NCBI GenBank assembly: GCA_937961295.1
Contig: CALGOK010000007.1
Location: forward strand, 1-13,053
From: an uncultured Gemmatimonadota bacterium
Lineage (GTDB): Bacteria > Gemmatimonadota > Gemmatimonadetes > Gemmatimonadales > GWC2-71-9
Length of the DNA: 13,053 nt
Reading direction: 5' to 3'
Below the pieces are notes generated by a model. It did no database searches. It was not told the origin of the DNA and worked only from the letters and a program-made list of their open reading frames with translations. Shown piece by piece: positions 6,973 to 13,053 of this stretch. Both the position numbers and the translations under genes were made by a program. How positions within the stretch are numbered: the first letter of the stretch is position 1; every line of letters begins with the position of its first letter.

Positions 6973-8198
6973 GCGGAGTCCTTCGGCGGGCGCTTGACCG
7001 CGGGGACGCCGAGTTGCGGCGTGGCCCAGAGGTACTCGTCGGTCATCATCGCCGGCGGGAGCAGGCGGCCGGTGAACTCCTCGCGGATCCCGCCGCGCGA
7101 GAGCAGCGCCGCACCGAACCCCGCCGTGGCCACGCACCAGGTGCCCAGCGCGGCGGCGAGGAAGGCGATCGTCCCCGCCACCGGCACCCAGCCGAAGCCG
7201 ACCCATGCCACCCAGCTCGCCGCGATCGCCACCAGGCCGGTGAGCACGTAGCGATAGCTGTTCGGGGACACGGCCAGCCCGCGCGCCATGCGGCGGCGGG
7301 TGATCGTCTCGCCCATCGCGTGCGCCACGGCCAGCACGCCGCCCAGCACCGCCACGATCGCCAGCAGCGCATACACCACCACGGCGAACGGGATCAGCAG
7401 CGCCCCGGCCACGGTCAGGAACAATCCCACCACCAGCATCCCGAAGGTCGGCAGCACCAGCACCTGGCCGATCACGCCGGCGAGGAACGAGCGGCCGAAC
7501 GAGTGGGTCACGGTGTCGGACACGATCTCGAGGTTGGGGCGCCCGAAGGTGACCATCCCGAAGCCGAGCACCAGCATGGTGAGGAAGACACCCAGCAACC
7601 CCGCACCGCGACGGGCGACCACCGCGGGCCACGGCGCCGGCGCGCGCACCGGCGTGAAGGCCGCGATCTCCTGGCGGCTGCCGGTGATCCCGCCGGCCGG
7701 GTCGCGCACCTTGCCGCCGAGGGCCAGGACGTCGCCGGTCACGCGGGCGCCGGGGTGGATGATGATGTCGCCGTCGAGGGTGACGAGGTTGCCCTCGAGC
7801 TGTCCGTGCACTTCGGCGTCGCCCTTGAGCACCACCACATGGCCGCGGTGCCGCTCGGCGCTGCCGAGCGAGTAGTGGCCGATCCGGGCGATGCCATCGA
7901 TCACGGTCAGCCGTGTCTCGCCGATCGGCTCGCGGAGCGCACTGCGCAGTTCGATCTCGAGCCGCTCGGGGGCGTCGAGACGCGAGGGATCGACGGAAGG
8001 CCCGCCCTGGGCGGAGGCCTGCACGACCTGTGGCAGGAGCGGGGCGCTCGGGCTCCCGAGAAACGGGAGCAGCTCGCGCACCCGGTCGGTCAGCTCGCCG
8101 GTGTTGATCGCGGCCGAGTCCGCACGGACCGGCAGCGGGGCCACCAGGATGAGAGCGAGGAGCGCGAGGAGCGGCGCGCGATTACCAGCCCGCGGCAT
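6969..8198 (-). CDS. Membrane protein with signal peptide and bactofilin-like (polymer-forming) stretch
   Basis: A 409-residue envelope protein. Residues 8-26 form a signal peptide (PLLALLALILVAPLPVRA). A region at about 95-165 has the regular turn pattern of bactofilin-type right-handed beta helices (VVVLKGDAEVHGQLEG, LVTLDGDIIIHPGARVTGDV, LALGGKV). This is followed by several transmembrane helices (about 198-216, 238-262, 263-293, 318-337, 340-366) and a short polar tail. The ATG at 8198 overlaps the end of the anti-sigma gene by 17 bases, and the stop overlaps the toast-rack start. Frame is open further upstream but only as a shadow of the anti-sigma gene. Similar proteins occur next to ECF sigma/anti-sigma pairs; no specific function is known to me. 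Confidence 0.75.
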   Translation of the reverse strand: MPRAGNRAPLLALLALILVAPLPVRADSAAINTGELTDRVRELLPFLGSPSAPLLPQVVQASAQGGPSVDPSRLDAPERLEIELRSALREPIGETRLTVIDGIARIGHYSLGSAERHRGHVVVLKGDAEVHGQLEGNLVTLDGDIIIHPGARVTGDVLALGGKVRDPAGGITGSRQEIAAFTPVRAPAPWPAVVARRGAGLLGVFLTMLVLGFGMVTFGRPNLEIVSDTVTHSFGRSFLAGVIGQVLVLPTFGMLVVGLFLTVAGALLIPFAVVVYALLAIVAVLGGVLAVAHAMGETITRRRMARGLAVSPNSYRYVLTGLVAIAASWVAWVGFGWVPVAGTIAFLAAALGTWCVATAGFGAALLSRGGIREEFTGRLLPPAMMTDEYLWATPQLGVPAVKRPPKDSA

Positions 8199-8775
8199 CG
8201 GCGGCGGGCCGGGTGAGCAGGCGCCGGAGGCCGAGCAGCGCGGCAGCATACGCGACGCCGCCGGCGACCAGCGCGGGGACCACCCGCACCGGCGAGGCCA
8301 GGGTGTCGCGGAGTGCGCCGAACCAGGGCTGCTCCAGCGCGTTTGCCATGACGCCGCGGAACGACAGCCAGAGCGTCTGCCCGACATCCTGCAGCGCCGG
8401 GGAGGCGAGGTCGAGCGCGGCAGCGGGATTGAGGGCCGCCCAGGCAAACCCGCCCGCCACCGCGCCGCCCACCAGCAGGCCGCCGACGAGCACCCGGCGA
8501 CGCGCCGAGCGCGAGCGGGCGGTCTGGCCGGCGGGGGTGGCGGGGAGGGTCGCCACCACGGCGCGGTCGAGACCGGCGATCACCCGCTCGGCGAACCCGG
8601 CGCGAGGGTCCCACGACGGCAGGACGGTGAGGGCGGCGACCAGCTGGCGATCGGCGCTCACCATCGCTCGGCAATCGGCGCACGTCGCAATGTGCGACGT
8701 CGCGCGGCTGCTGCCATGATCGAGCAGGAGCGAGTCGAGCTCGTCGGCGCTGAGGTGGGCGTTCGGGTCGGTCAT
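8182..8775 (-). CDS. Anti-sigma factor with ZAS-type zinc motif
   Basis: A 197-residue protein whose N-terminus has the H28-x3-C32-x2-C35 motif (SHIATCADC) of zinc-containing anti-sigma domains, preceded by the helix LSADELDSLLLDHG. An Arg-rich cytoplasmic linker (84-93) leads to a transmembrane helix at about 94-113 (VLVGGLLVGGAVAGGFAW); a second hydrophobic helix lies near 165-184. The arrangement suggests a membrane-anchored inhibitor of the adjacent ECF sigma factor, released by an envelope signal (family knowledge plus inference). It begins 37 bases after the sigma stop. The ribosome site is weak (GTAAG directly before ATG). Confidence 0.88.
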   Translation of the reverse strand: MTDPNAHLSADELDSLLLDHGSSRATSHIATCADCRAMVSADRQLVAALTVLPSWDPRAGFAERVIAGLDRAVVATLPATPAGQTARSRSARRRVLVGGLLVGGAVAGGFAWAALNPAAALDLASPALQDVGQTLWLSFRGVMANALEQPWFGALRDTLASPVRVVPALVAGGVAYAAALLGLRRLLTRPAADAAGW

Positions 8776-8812
8776 CTTACGGGCCTCGTACGTTCCGGGG
8801 ATGCGGCCGGTT

Positions 8813-9424
8813 TCACCCCTCGCGCGTGTCGGCGAGGAGGATGCGCAGCTCGTTCCGGGCGCGATGGATGTAGGTCTTCACCGTGCCGAGCGGGAGATCG
8901 AGGATCTCGGCGATCTCCTCGTAGGGCCGGCCCTCGACATGCCGCAACAGGATGCAGCTGCGGTACTCGGGGCGCAGCTGCCCGATGGCCTCCTCGATCT
9001 GCGATCCCAGCTCGCGGTTGGCGACTTCCTCCAGCGGCGATTCGGCGTCGCTGCCGATCTGCAGCGTGGTGGCCTCGATCGCCTCGGCGGTCTCGGCGTG
9101 CGGCGATCCGTCGAGCGAGAGGGTGTCGAGGTTGCGGCGACGCAGGTGATCGATGGCGGCGTTGTTGGCGATCTTGAAGATCCAGCTCGAGAACTTGTAC
9201 TCCGGCCGGTAGGAGTCGATCGCGTTGAGCACCTTGATGAAGGTCTCCTGCGCGAGATCCTCGGCGAGCTCGCGATCACGGACCATGCGGAACACCAGCG
9301 AGAAGACCGGGCGCTGGTAGCGGCGGATCAGCTCGCGGTAGGCCGCCTCGCGGCCCGCCACGGCGTGGCGGACCACTTCCTGGTCGGTGAGCAGCCGCCA
9401 GTCGACGGGGGTCGGCGCGGTCAC
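8813..9424 (-). CDS. ECF RNA polymerase sigma factor (sigma-70 family, RpoE-like)
   Basis: A 203-residue sigma factor. Region 2 spans about 28-97 and includes RDRELAEDLAQETFIKV (49-65) and FSSWIFKIANNAAIDHLRRR (78-97), the -10 recognition and core-binding helices. A variable acidic linker (100-138) follows, then region 4 (about 140-196) with RPYEEIAEILDLPLGTVKTY, the -35 helix-turn-helix. A GTG start at 9424 is the only candidate that precedes region 2 by a normal distance. It heads a four-gene operon with its anti-sigma factor and two envelope proteins, and diverges from menG across a 51-base gap. Autoregulation is expected for the family, but I do not see a convincing ECF promoter. Confidence 0.95.
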   Translation of the reverse strand: MTAPTPVDWRLLTDQEVVRHAVAGREAAYRELIRRYQRPVFSLVFRMVRDRELAEDLAQETFIKVLNAIDSYRPEYKFSSWIFKIANNAAIDHLRRRNLDTLSLDGSPHAETAEAIEATTLQIGSDAESPLEEVANRELGSQIEEAIGQLRPEYRSCILLRHVEGRPYEEIAEILDLPLGTVKTYIHRARNELRILLADTREG

Positions 9425-9437
9425 CGGGCGTCCAGCG

Positions 9438-9467
9438 TTGCCCCGGCCTTCGGACGGCCGGTAGCTT
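9438..9467 (+). promoter_or_regulatory. Putative sigma-A promoter for menG with inverted repeat in the spacer
   Basis: TTGCCC (9438-9443) and TAGCTT (9462-9467) are 18 bases apart, a good housekeeping-type spacing. The -10 ends 8 bases before the menG ATG, so the mRNA would be leaderless or nearly so. Within the spacer CCGGCC (9443-9448) and GGCCGG (9456-9461) form an inverted repeat with a 7-base gap, which could be an operator or simply GC-rich chance. The region also contains the start-proximal DNA of the divergent sigma gene. Confidence 0.5.
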
Positions 9468-9475
9468 TGGCGGCG

Positions 9476-10324
9476 ATGATCCCTTCCGACACGCGACTAC
9501 CGGTCACCGGCGGCGACGCCAAGCGGGCGTACGTGCGCGAGGTGTTCACCGGCATCGCACCGCGCTACGACCTGCTCAACCACGTGCTGAGCCTCAACGC
9601 CGACCGGCGCTGGCGGCGGGCGGCGGTCGACGCGCTGGGCTGGGAGGAGCGACCGGCCGGGCGGTACCTTGACCTCTGCGCCGGCACGCTCGACCTCGCC
9701 GCCGAGCTGGGCAACCGGGTGGGGTTCGCCGGGCGGGTGGTGGCGGCCGACTTCGTCCCGGCGATGCTGCGGCAGGGGCGCGGCAAGTCGCCGCGCGCGC
9801 TCCCCACCGCGGCCGATGCGCTCGGGCTGCCGTTCGGCGATGCCGAATTCGACGGGGCGACGGTAGGGTTCGGCGTCCGGAATCTCATGGATCTCGATGC
9901 GGGGCTCCGTGAGGCGGCGCGCGTGATCCGGCCGGGGGGGCGGCTGGTGGTGCTCGAGTTCACCACGCCGCGGCGGCAGCCGCTGCGGGGGCTCTATCTC
10001 GGCTACTTCACCCGGGTGCTGCCGCGCATCGGGCGACTCGTGTCGAAACATAGGAGCGCCTACGACTGGCTACCAGCGTCGGTGCTCGCATTCCCGGAGC
10101 CGGCGGCGCTCGCCGCGCGGCTGGAGGGCGCCGGCTTCGCGCCGGTGGAATGGCGAACCATGTGGGGAGGGATCGTGGCACTGCACATCGCGACCCGGAG
10201 CCGGACATCAGCCTGGACTCGTTGCGCGACGTGCTCGCGGCGATCGCTCACGCCGGCGAGCTGGTCCGGATCACCCGACCGGTGCGCACGCACCTGGAGA
10301 TCGCCGAGATCGCCGACCGGGTGA
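9476..10324 (+). CDS. menG: MenG/UbiE-type demethylmenaquinone C-methyltransferase
   Basis: A SAM-dependent methyltransferase performing the last C-methylation of menaquinone (or ubiquinone in other bacteria). Family signatures: YDLLNHVLSLNADRRWRR (31-48), the SAM loop YLDLCAGTLDLA (64-75; the usual GTGD is GTLD here), VGFGVRNLMD (130-139), RVIRPGGRLVVLEF (149-162) and GGIVALHIATR (231-241). Conserved sequence ends near residue 241, the usual family end, but the frame has no stop until 10322-10324, so the predicted protein is 282 residues. The extra 41 residues (rich in Arg/Ser/Trp/Cys) are read out of frame through the start of the ubiD gene and are unlikely to be functional. The ATG at 9476 is preceded by a promoter rather than a ribosome site. 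Confidence 0.93.
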   Translation: MIPSDTRLPVTGGDAKRAYVREVFTGIAPRYDLLNHVLSLNADRRWRRAAVDALGWEERPAGRYLDLCAGTLDLAAELGNRVGFAGRVVAADFVPAMLRQGRGKSPRALPTAADALGLPFGDAEFDGATVGFGVRNLMDLDAGLREAARVIRPGGRLVVLEFTTPRRQPLRGLYLGYFTRVLPRIGRLVSKHRSAYDWLPASVLAFPEPAALAARLEGAGFAPVEWRTMWGGIVALHIATRSRTSAWTRCATCSRRSLTPASWSGSPDRCARTWRSPRSPTG

Positions 10325-11679
10325 TGAAGTCGCCGGGTGGCGGACCGGCGCTGCTCTTCGAGCGCCCGGTGCAGGAGGACGGCAGCGAGTCCGCGATTCC
10401 CGTGGCGATCAACCTCTACGGGTCGCGCCGCCGGATGGAGCTCGCCCTCGGCGTGGAGCGGCTCGACGAGGTCGGCGACCGGATCGCCGAGATGGTCGAC
10501 CTCAAGGTGCCCTCGGGGCTGCTCGGCAAGCTGGCGATGCTGCCGAAGCTGGCGGAGATGGCCAAGTTCCCCCCGCGCGTCCGCTCGGGGAGCGCGCCGT
10601 GCCAGGAGGTGGTGTGGCGCGGCGACGAGATCGACCTCGACCGGATCCCGATCCTGCAGACCTGGCCCGGCGATGGTGGCCGCTACCTCACGCTGCCGAT
10701 GGTGATCACCCGTGATCCCGGTCGCGGCACCCGGAACGTGGGGATGTACCGCGTGCAGGTGCAAGGGAAGCGCGACCTGGCGATGCACTGGCAGCGCCAC
10801 AAGAGCGGTGCCGCGCACTGGCGCGACATGGCCGCGCGCGGCGAGACGATGCCGGTGGCGATCGCCCTCGGCGGCGACCCGGCGTCGATCTACGCCGGCT
10901 CGGCGCCGCTGCCGCCGGGGATCGACGAGTTCCTCTTCGCCGGGTTCCTGCGCCGCGCGCCGGTGCAGCTCGCCAAGGCGCTCACCTCCGACCTCGAGGT
11001 GCCGGCCGAGGCGGAGATCGCGATCGAGGGCCACATCGACCCCGCCGCGCCGCCGGTGATGGAAGGGCCGTTCGGCGACCACACCGGCTTCTACTCGCTC
11101 GCCGACCTCTATCCGCGGATGCACGTCACGGCGGTGAGCATGAAGCGGCAGCCGGTGTACCCGGCGACCCTGGTGGGCCGCCCGCCGATGGAGGACTACT
11201 GGCTGGGCCACGCCACCGAGCGGATCTTCCTGCCGCTGCTCAAGCTCACGGTGCCCGAGATTGTCGACTACCACATGCCGGCGGCGGGGATCTTCCACAA
11301 CCTCGTGTTCGTGAGCATCGACAAGCAGTACCCCGGCCAGGCGTACAAGGTGATGCACGCGCTGTGGGGCCAGGGGCTGATGTCGCTGGCCAAGGTGCTG
11401 GTGATCGTGGACAAGGAGGTCAACGTCCACGACCCCGACGAGGTGTGGTGGGTGGCGCTCAACAACATCGACCCGCAGCGCGACACCGAGTTCGTACGCG
11501 GCCCGGTGGACGTCCTCGACCACGCGTCGCAGCACTTCTCGTTCGGCACGAAGATGGGGATCGACGCCACCCGCAAGTGGCCCGAGGAGGGCTTCACGCG
11601 CGAGTGGCCGGAGCGGATCGAGATGGACGCCGAGACGAAGCGGCGGGTGGATGGCATGTGGGGGGAGCTGGGGCTGTGA
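10150..11679 (+). CDS. ubiD: UbiD-family prenyl-FMN-dependent decarboxylase (MqnL-like)
   Basis: A 509-residue cytoplasmic decarboxylase of standard length. It has RNVGMYRVQ (195-203; prenyl-FMN and metal binding), GGDPASIYAGSAPLPPGIDE (241-260), VPAEAEIAIEGHIDP (284-298) and the catalytic EGPFGDHTGFYS (305-316, acidic E305 and D310). Family enzymes remove an aromatic carboxylate using the cofactor made by UbiX. Beside a UbiA-type enzyme and MenG it probably acts in menaquinone synthesis on a naphthoate intermediate (MqnL of the futalosine route), an inference. The ATG at 10150 is the first start; it would overlap the menG frame by 175 bases. TTG at 10222, giving MRDVLAAIAHAGEL, is an alternative. 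High GC3 of this frame beyond about 10200 shows ubiD is the real gene in the overlap. Confidence 0.93.
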   Translation: MANHVGRDRGTAHRDPEPDISLDSLRDVLAAIAHAGELVRITRPVRTHLEIAEIADRVMKSPGGGPALLFERPVQEDGSESAIPVAINLYGSRRRMELALGVERLDEVGDRIAEMVDLKVPSGLLGKLAMLPKLAEMAKFPPRVRSGSAPCQEVVWRGDEIDLDRIPILQTWPGDGGRYLTLPMVITRDPGRGTRNVGMYRVQVQGKRDLAMHWQRHKSGAAHWRDMAARGETMPVAIALGGDPASIYAGSAPLPPGIDEFLFAGFLRRAPVQLAKALTSDLEVPAEAEIAIEGHIDPAAPPVMEGPFGDHTGFYSLADLYPRMHVTAVSMKRQPVYPATLVGRPPMEDYWLGHATERIFLPLLKLTVPEIVDYHMPAAGIFHNLVFVSIDKQYPGQAYKVMHALWGQGLMSLAKVLVIVDKEVNVHDPDEVWWVALNNIDPQRDTEFVRGPVDVLDHASQHFSFGTKMGIDATRKWPEEGFTREWPERIEMDAETKRRVDGMWGELGL

Positions 11680-12653
11680 TGCGCGACACCGCGAGGCGCG
11701 AGGGGCGAGGGGCGGAGGCCGCGGGCGGCGCGCCCCTCGCGCCACGCCCCTCGCCGGTCGCATCACGCGAGGGCCAGACCTTCACCGGCACCTCCTCGCT
11801 TCTCGCGCGGATCAACTTCGTCAAGCTGCCGCACACGCTCTTCGCGCTGCCGTTCGCGCTGCTGGGCGTGCTGGCGGCGAGCCGCGTGGCCGCGGTCACC
11901 CCGCGGGCCGTCGCGTGGGTGGTGGTGGCGTTCACCGCCGCGCGCTTCGCCGCGATGGGATTCAACCGCATCGCCGACCGGGTGTACGACGCGCGCAACC
12001 CGCGCACGGCGGCGCGCGAGATCCCGGCTGGCCGGATCGGGGTGGCACCGGCGACGGTCGCGGTGGTCGCGGCGTCGGCGCTGTTCGTCTTCGCGGCATC
12101 GCGCCTCAATCCGCTCTGCCTGGTGCTCTCGCCGGTGGCGCTGGCGTGGATCCTGGGGTACTCCTATGCCAAGCGGTTCACGTCGTGGCCGCACCTCTGG
12201 CTGGGGCTCTCCCTGGCGATCGCGCCGGTGGGCGGCTGGCTGGCGGTGACCGGGGCATGGAGCGACCCGTGGTGGCTGCTGCTGGCGATCACCGTGGCGG
12301 TGCTCACGTGGGTGGCGGGGTTCGACATCTTCTATGCGCTCCCCGACGAGGGCTTCGACCGCGACCAGGGGCTCCGATCCGCCGTGGTGCGACTTGGCCA
12401 GCGGCGCGCGATCCTCGCCGCCAAGCTGCTGCACGGGGTCACCATCCCCGCGCTGGCGCTGTTCGGATGGGGTGCCGGGTTCGGGACCTGGTACTTCGCA
12501 GGCGTGGTGGCCGCGGCGGGGATCCTCGCGTGGGAGCACCGCCTGGTGCGCCCCGGCGACCTCACGCGACTCGATGCGGCGTTCTTCACCATGAACGGCG
12601 TGATGAGCGTGACGGTCTTTGCCTTCGCACTGATCGACCGGATCGTGCGATGA
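11679..12653 (+). CDS. UbiA-family prenyltransferase (MqnP / 4-hydroxybenzoate polyprenyltransferase-like)
   Basis: A 324-residue integral membrane enzyme that attaches a polyprenyl chain to an aromatic ring. The two Asp-rich motifs for prenyl diphosphate and magnesium are present: NRIADRVYD (96-104) followed by NPRTAAREIPAG (107-118), and DIFYALPDEGFDRDQG (216-231). About eight or nine hydrophobic helices follow. NPRTAxREIPAG resembles futalosine-pathway MqnP enzymes more than E. coli UbiA (judgement from memory). The only in-frame ATG/GTG/TTG start is at 11679, overlapping the ubiD stop (TGATG). The first 33 residues therefore come from palindromic element B (REGRGA ... APRPSPVAS), while family sequence begins at LLARINFVKLPHTLFALPF (41-59). 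Confidence 0.92.
   Translation: MRDTARREGRGAEAAGGAPLAPRPSPVASREGQTFTGTSSLLARINFVKLPHTLFALPFALLGVLAASRVAAVTPRAVAWVVVAFTAARFAAMGFNRIADRVYDARNPRTAAREIPAGRIGVAPATVAVVAASALFVFAASRLNPLCLVLSPVALAWILGYSYAKRFTSWPHLWLGLSLAIAPVGGWLAVTGAWSDPWWLLLAITVAVLTWVAGFDIFYALPDEGFDRDQGLRSAVVRLGQRRAILAAKLLHGVTIPALALFGWGAGFGTWYFAGVVAAAGILAWEHRLVRPGDLTRLDAAFFTMNGVMSVTVFAFALIDRIVR
11683..11761. repeat. Palindromic element, copy B (inside prenyltransferase N-terminus)
   Basis: Bases 11683-11716 repeat the copy A arm with few changes (GCGACACCGCGAGGCGCGAG then GGGCGAGGGGCGGA). The opposite arm, ending GTCGC at 11761, is an imperfect inverted match containing GCGCCCCTCGC and CGCCCCTCGCC. It begins just 4 bases after the ubiD stop and is entirely within the start of the prenyltransferase gene. 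Confidence 0.8.
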
Positions 12654-12754
12654 ACCGGAACGCGACAGGCGAGGTGCGAGGAGCGAAGGGCGCTCCCGTA
12701 GCCCACGCCCCTCGCCCCTCGCCCTTCGCGGTGTCGCACGGGAGACCAGCGTGA
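12650..12754 (+). CDS. Bridge ORF of 34 codons made from a palindromic element
   Basis: An ATG overlapping the prenyltransferase stop (ATGA, 12650-12653) opens a 34-residue frame whose stop overlaps the ubiX GTG (GTGA, 12751-12754). The peptide (MNRNATGEVRGAKGAP ... HAPRPSPFAVSHGRPA) is low in complexity, basic, and similar to the peptides encoded by elements A and B. No known function. It may exist only to carry ribosomes from the prenyltransferase gene to ubiX across the element. Whether the peptide accumulates is unknown. Confidence 0.4.
   Translation: MNRNATGEVRGAKGAPVAHAPRPSPFAVSHGRPA
12662..12737. repeat. Palindromic element, copy C (between prenyltransferase and ubiX)
   Basis: It starts GCGACA at 12662 and ends TGTCGC at 12732-12737. 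The right arm (about 12704-12737) is, inverted, nearly identical to the copy A left arm, including GCGACACCGCGAAGGGCGAG followed by GGGCGAGGGGCG. The left arm is more diverged (GCGACAGGCGAGGTGCGAGG). The centre differs from copies A and B. Confidence 0.82.
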
Positions 12755-13053
12755 CCCAACTTCCCATCGTCCTAGCCGTCACCGGCGCCTCCGGCGCACC
12801 GTACGCCGTGCGGCTGCTCGAGGTGCTGGCGCGCGCGCAGGTGCCGGTCGACCTGATCGTGTCGTCGCACGGCTGGCGGCTGCTCGAGACCGAGGCCGGG
12901 ATCGCCGACGAGGCGGCGCTGCGCGCCGCGACCGGCGGCGACTGGTCGAGCGTCACCGTGCATCCGGACACCGATCGCGGCGCGCGCCCCGCCTCCGGGT
13001 CGCACCGCACCCGGGCCATGGTGGTCTGTCCCTGCTCCATGGGCACGGTCTCC
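12751..13053 (+). CDS. ubiX: UbiX-family flavin prenyltransferase (3' end beyond window)
   Basis: The first 101 residues of a protein usually near 190 long. TGASGAPYAVRLLEVL (11-26) is the flavin-phosphate binding start of the family, and ASGSHRTRAMVVCPCSMGTVS (81-101) matches the conserved ASGS...M-V-PCSM segment around the active site. UbiX joins dimethylallyl phosphate to reduced FMN, making the cofactor that the UbiD-type enzyme upstream needs. The GTG start at 12751 overlaps the stop of the small bridge ORF (GTGA), with GGGAGA about 8 bases upstream as a possible ribosome site. In a menaquinone operon it would be the MqnM-like partner. Confidence 0.93.
   Translation, partial: MTQLPIVLAVTGASGAPYAVRLLEVLARAQVPVDLIVSSHGWRLLETEAGIADEAALRAATGGDWSSVTVHPDTDRGARPASGSHRTRAMVVCPCSMGTVS

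Noticed and set aside
9425..9450. Promoter for the divergent sigma gene on the minus strand (AACGCT about 9 bases before GTG)
   Set aside because: It matches neither a sigma-A -10 well nor a clear ECF -35/-10 pair.
10060..11766. 568-codon minus-strand ORF opposite ubiD
   Set aside because: Same antisense composition as other shadows, no recognisable motif, and the plus strand encodes a complete UbiD.

Overview
The window is a very GC-rich, densely coded stretch of bacterial chromosome. Almost every codon ends in G or C, intergenic gaps are tiny, and neighbouring genes often share stop/start bases (GTGA, ATGA, TGATG). The gene content (an ECF sigma factor operon with an envelope toast-rack protein, a LeuT-like transporter, and a MenG/UbiD/UbiA/UbiX quinone cluster that looks like the futalosine-type menaquinone pathway) and the style would fit Gemmatimonadota or a similar phylum. 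That placement is an impression, not proven from this window. No tRNA, rRNA, CRISPR array, transposase or integrase was seen.

Layout. 1-327: the 3' part of an unrecognised membrane-protein gene that has no stop codon in any forward frame before position 266, followed by a strong GC hairpin. 328-3601 (+): an amino-acid uptake operon made of a LeuT-like sodium symporter, a 43-residue one-helix protein resembling the MetS-type NSS small subunit, and an APC-superfamily amino-acid permease. 3615-6257 (+): a DHH/DHHA1 phosphoesterase (NrnA type), an Nfu iron-sulfur scaffold domain and an Mrp/ApbC P-loop ATPase. 6121-9424 (-): a four-gene envelope-stress-like operon of ECF sigma factor, zinc-motif anti-sigma factor, a membrane protein with a bactofilin-like stretch, and a secreted toast-rack protein. 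9476-13053 (+), divergent from the sigma gene: MenG/UbiE methyltransferase, UbiD-type decarboxylase, UbiA-type prenyltransferase and UbiX flavin prenyltransferase (cut by the window end). UbiX supplies the prenylated FMN needed by UbiD, and the four together can make the last steps of menaquinone synthesis.

The most unusual feature is a family of three palindromic elements (6017-6119, 11683-11761, 12662-12737) bounded by GCGACA...TGTCGC-like ends and rich in GGGGCGAG units. Each sits at a gene junction and each is open in the same relative reading frame, giving similar peptides (REGRGA ... APRPSP). One extends the Mrp C-terminus, one forms the N-terminus of the prenyltransferase, and one is a 34-codon bridge ORF that overlaps the stop of the prenyltransferase gene and the start of ubiX. 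This resembles, by analogy only, the protein-coding palindromic elements of Rickettsia. A second recurring signal is a TAGCTT hexamer 6-8 bases before the start codons of nrnA and menG, suggesting leaderless transcripts.
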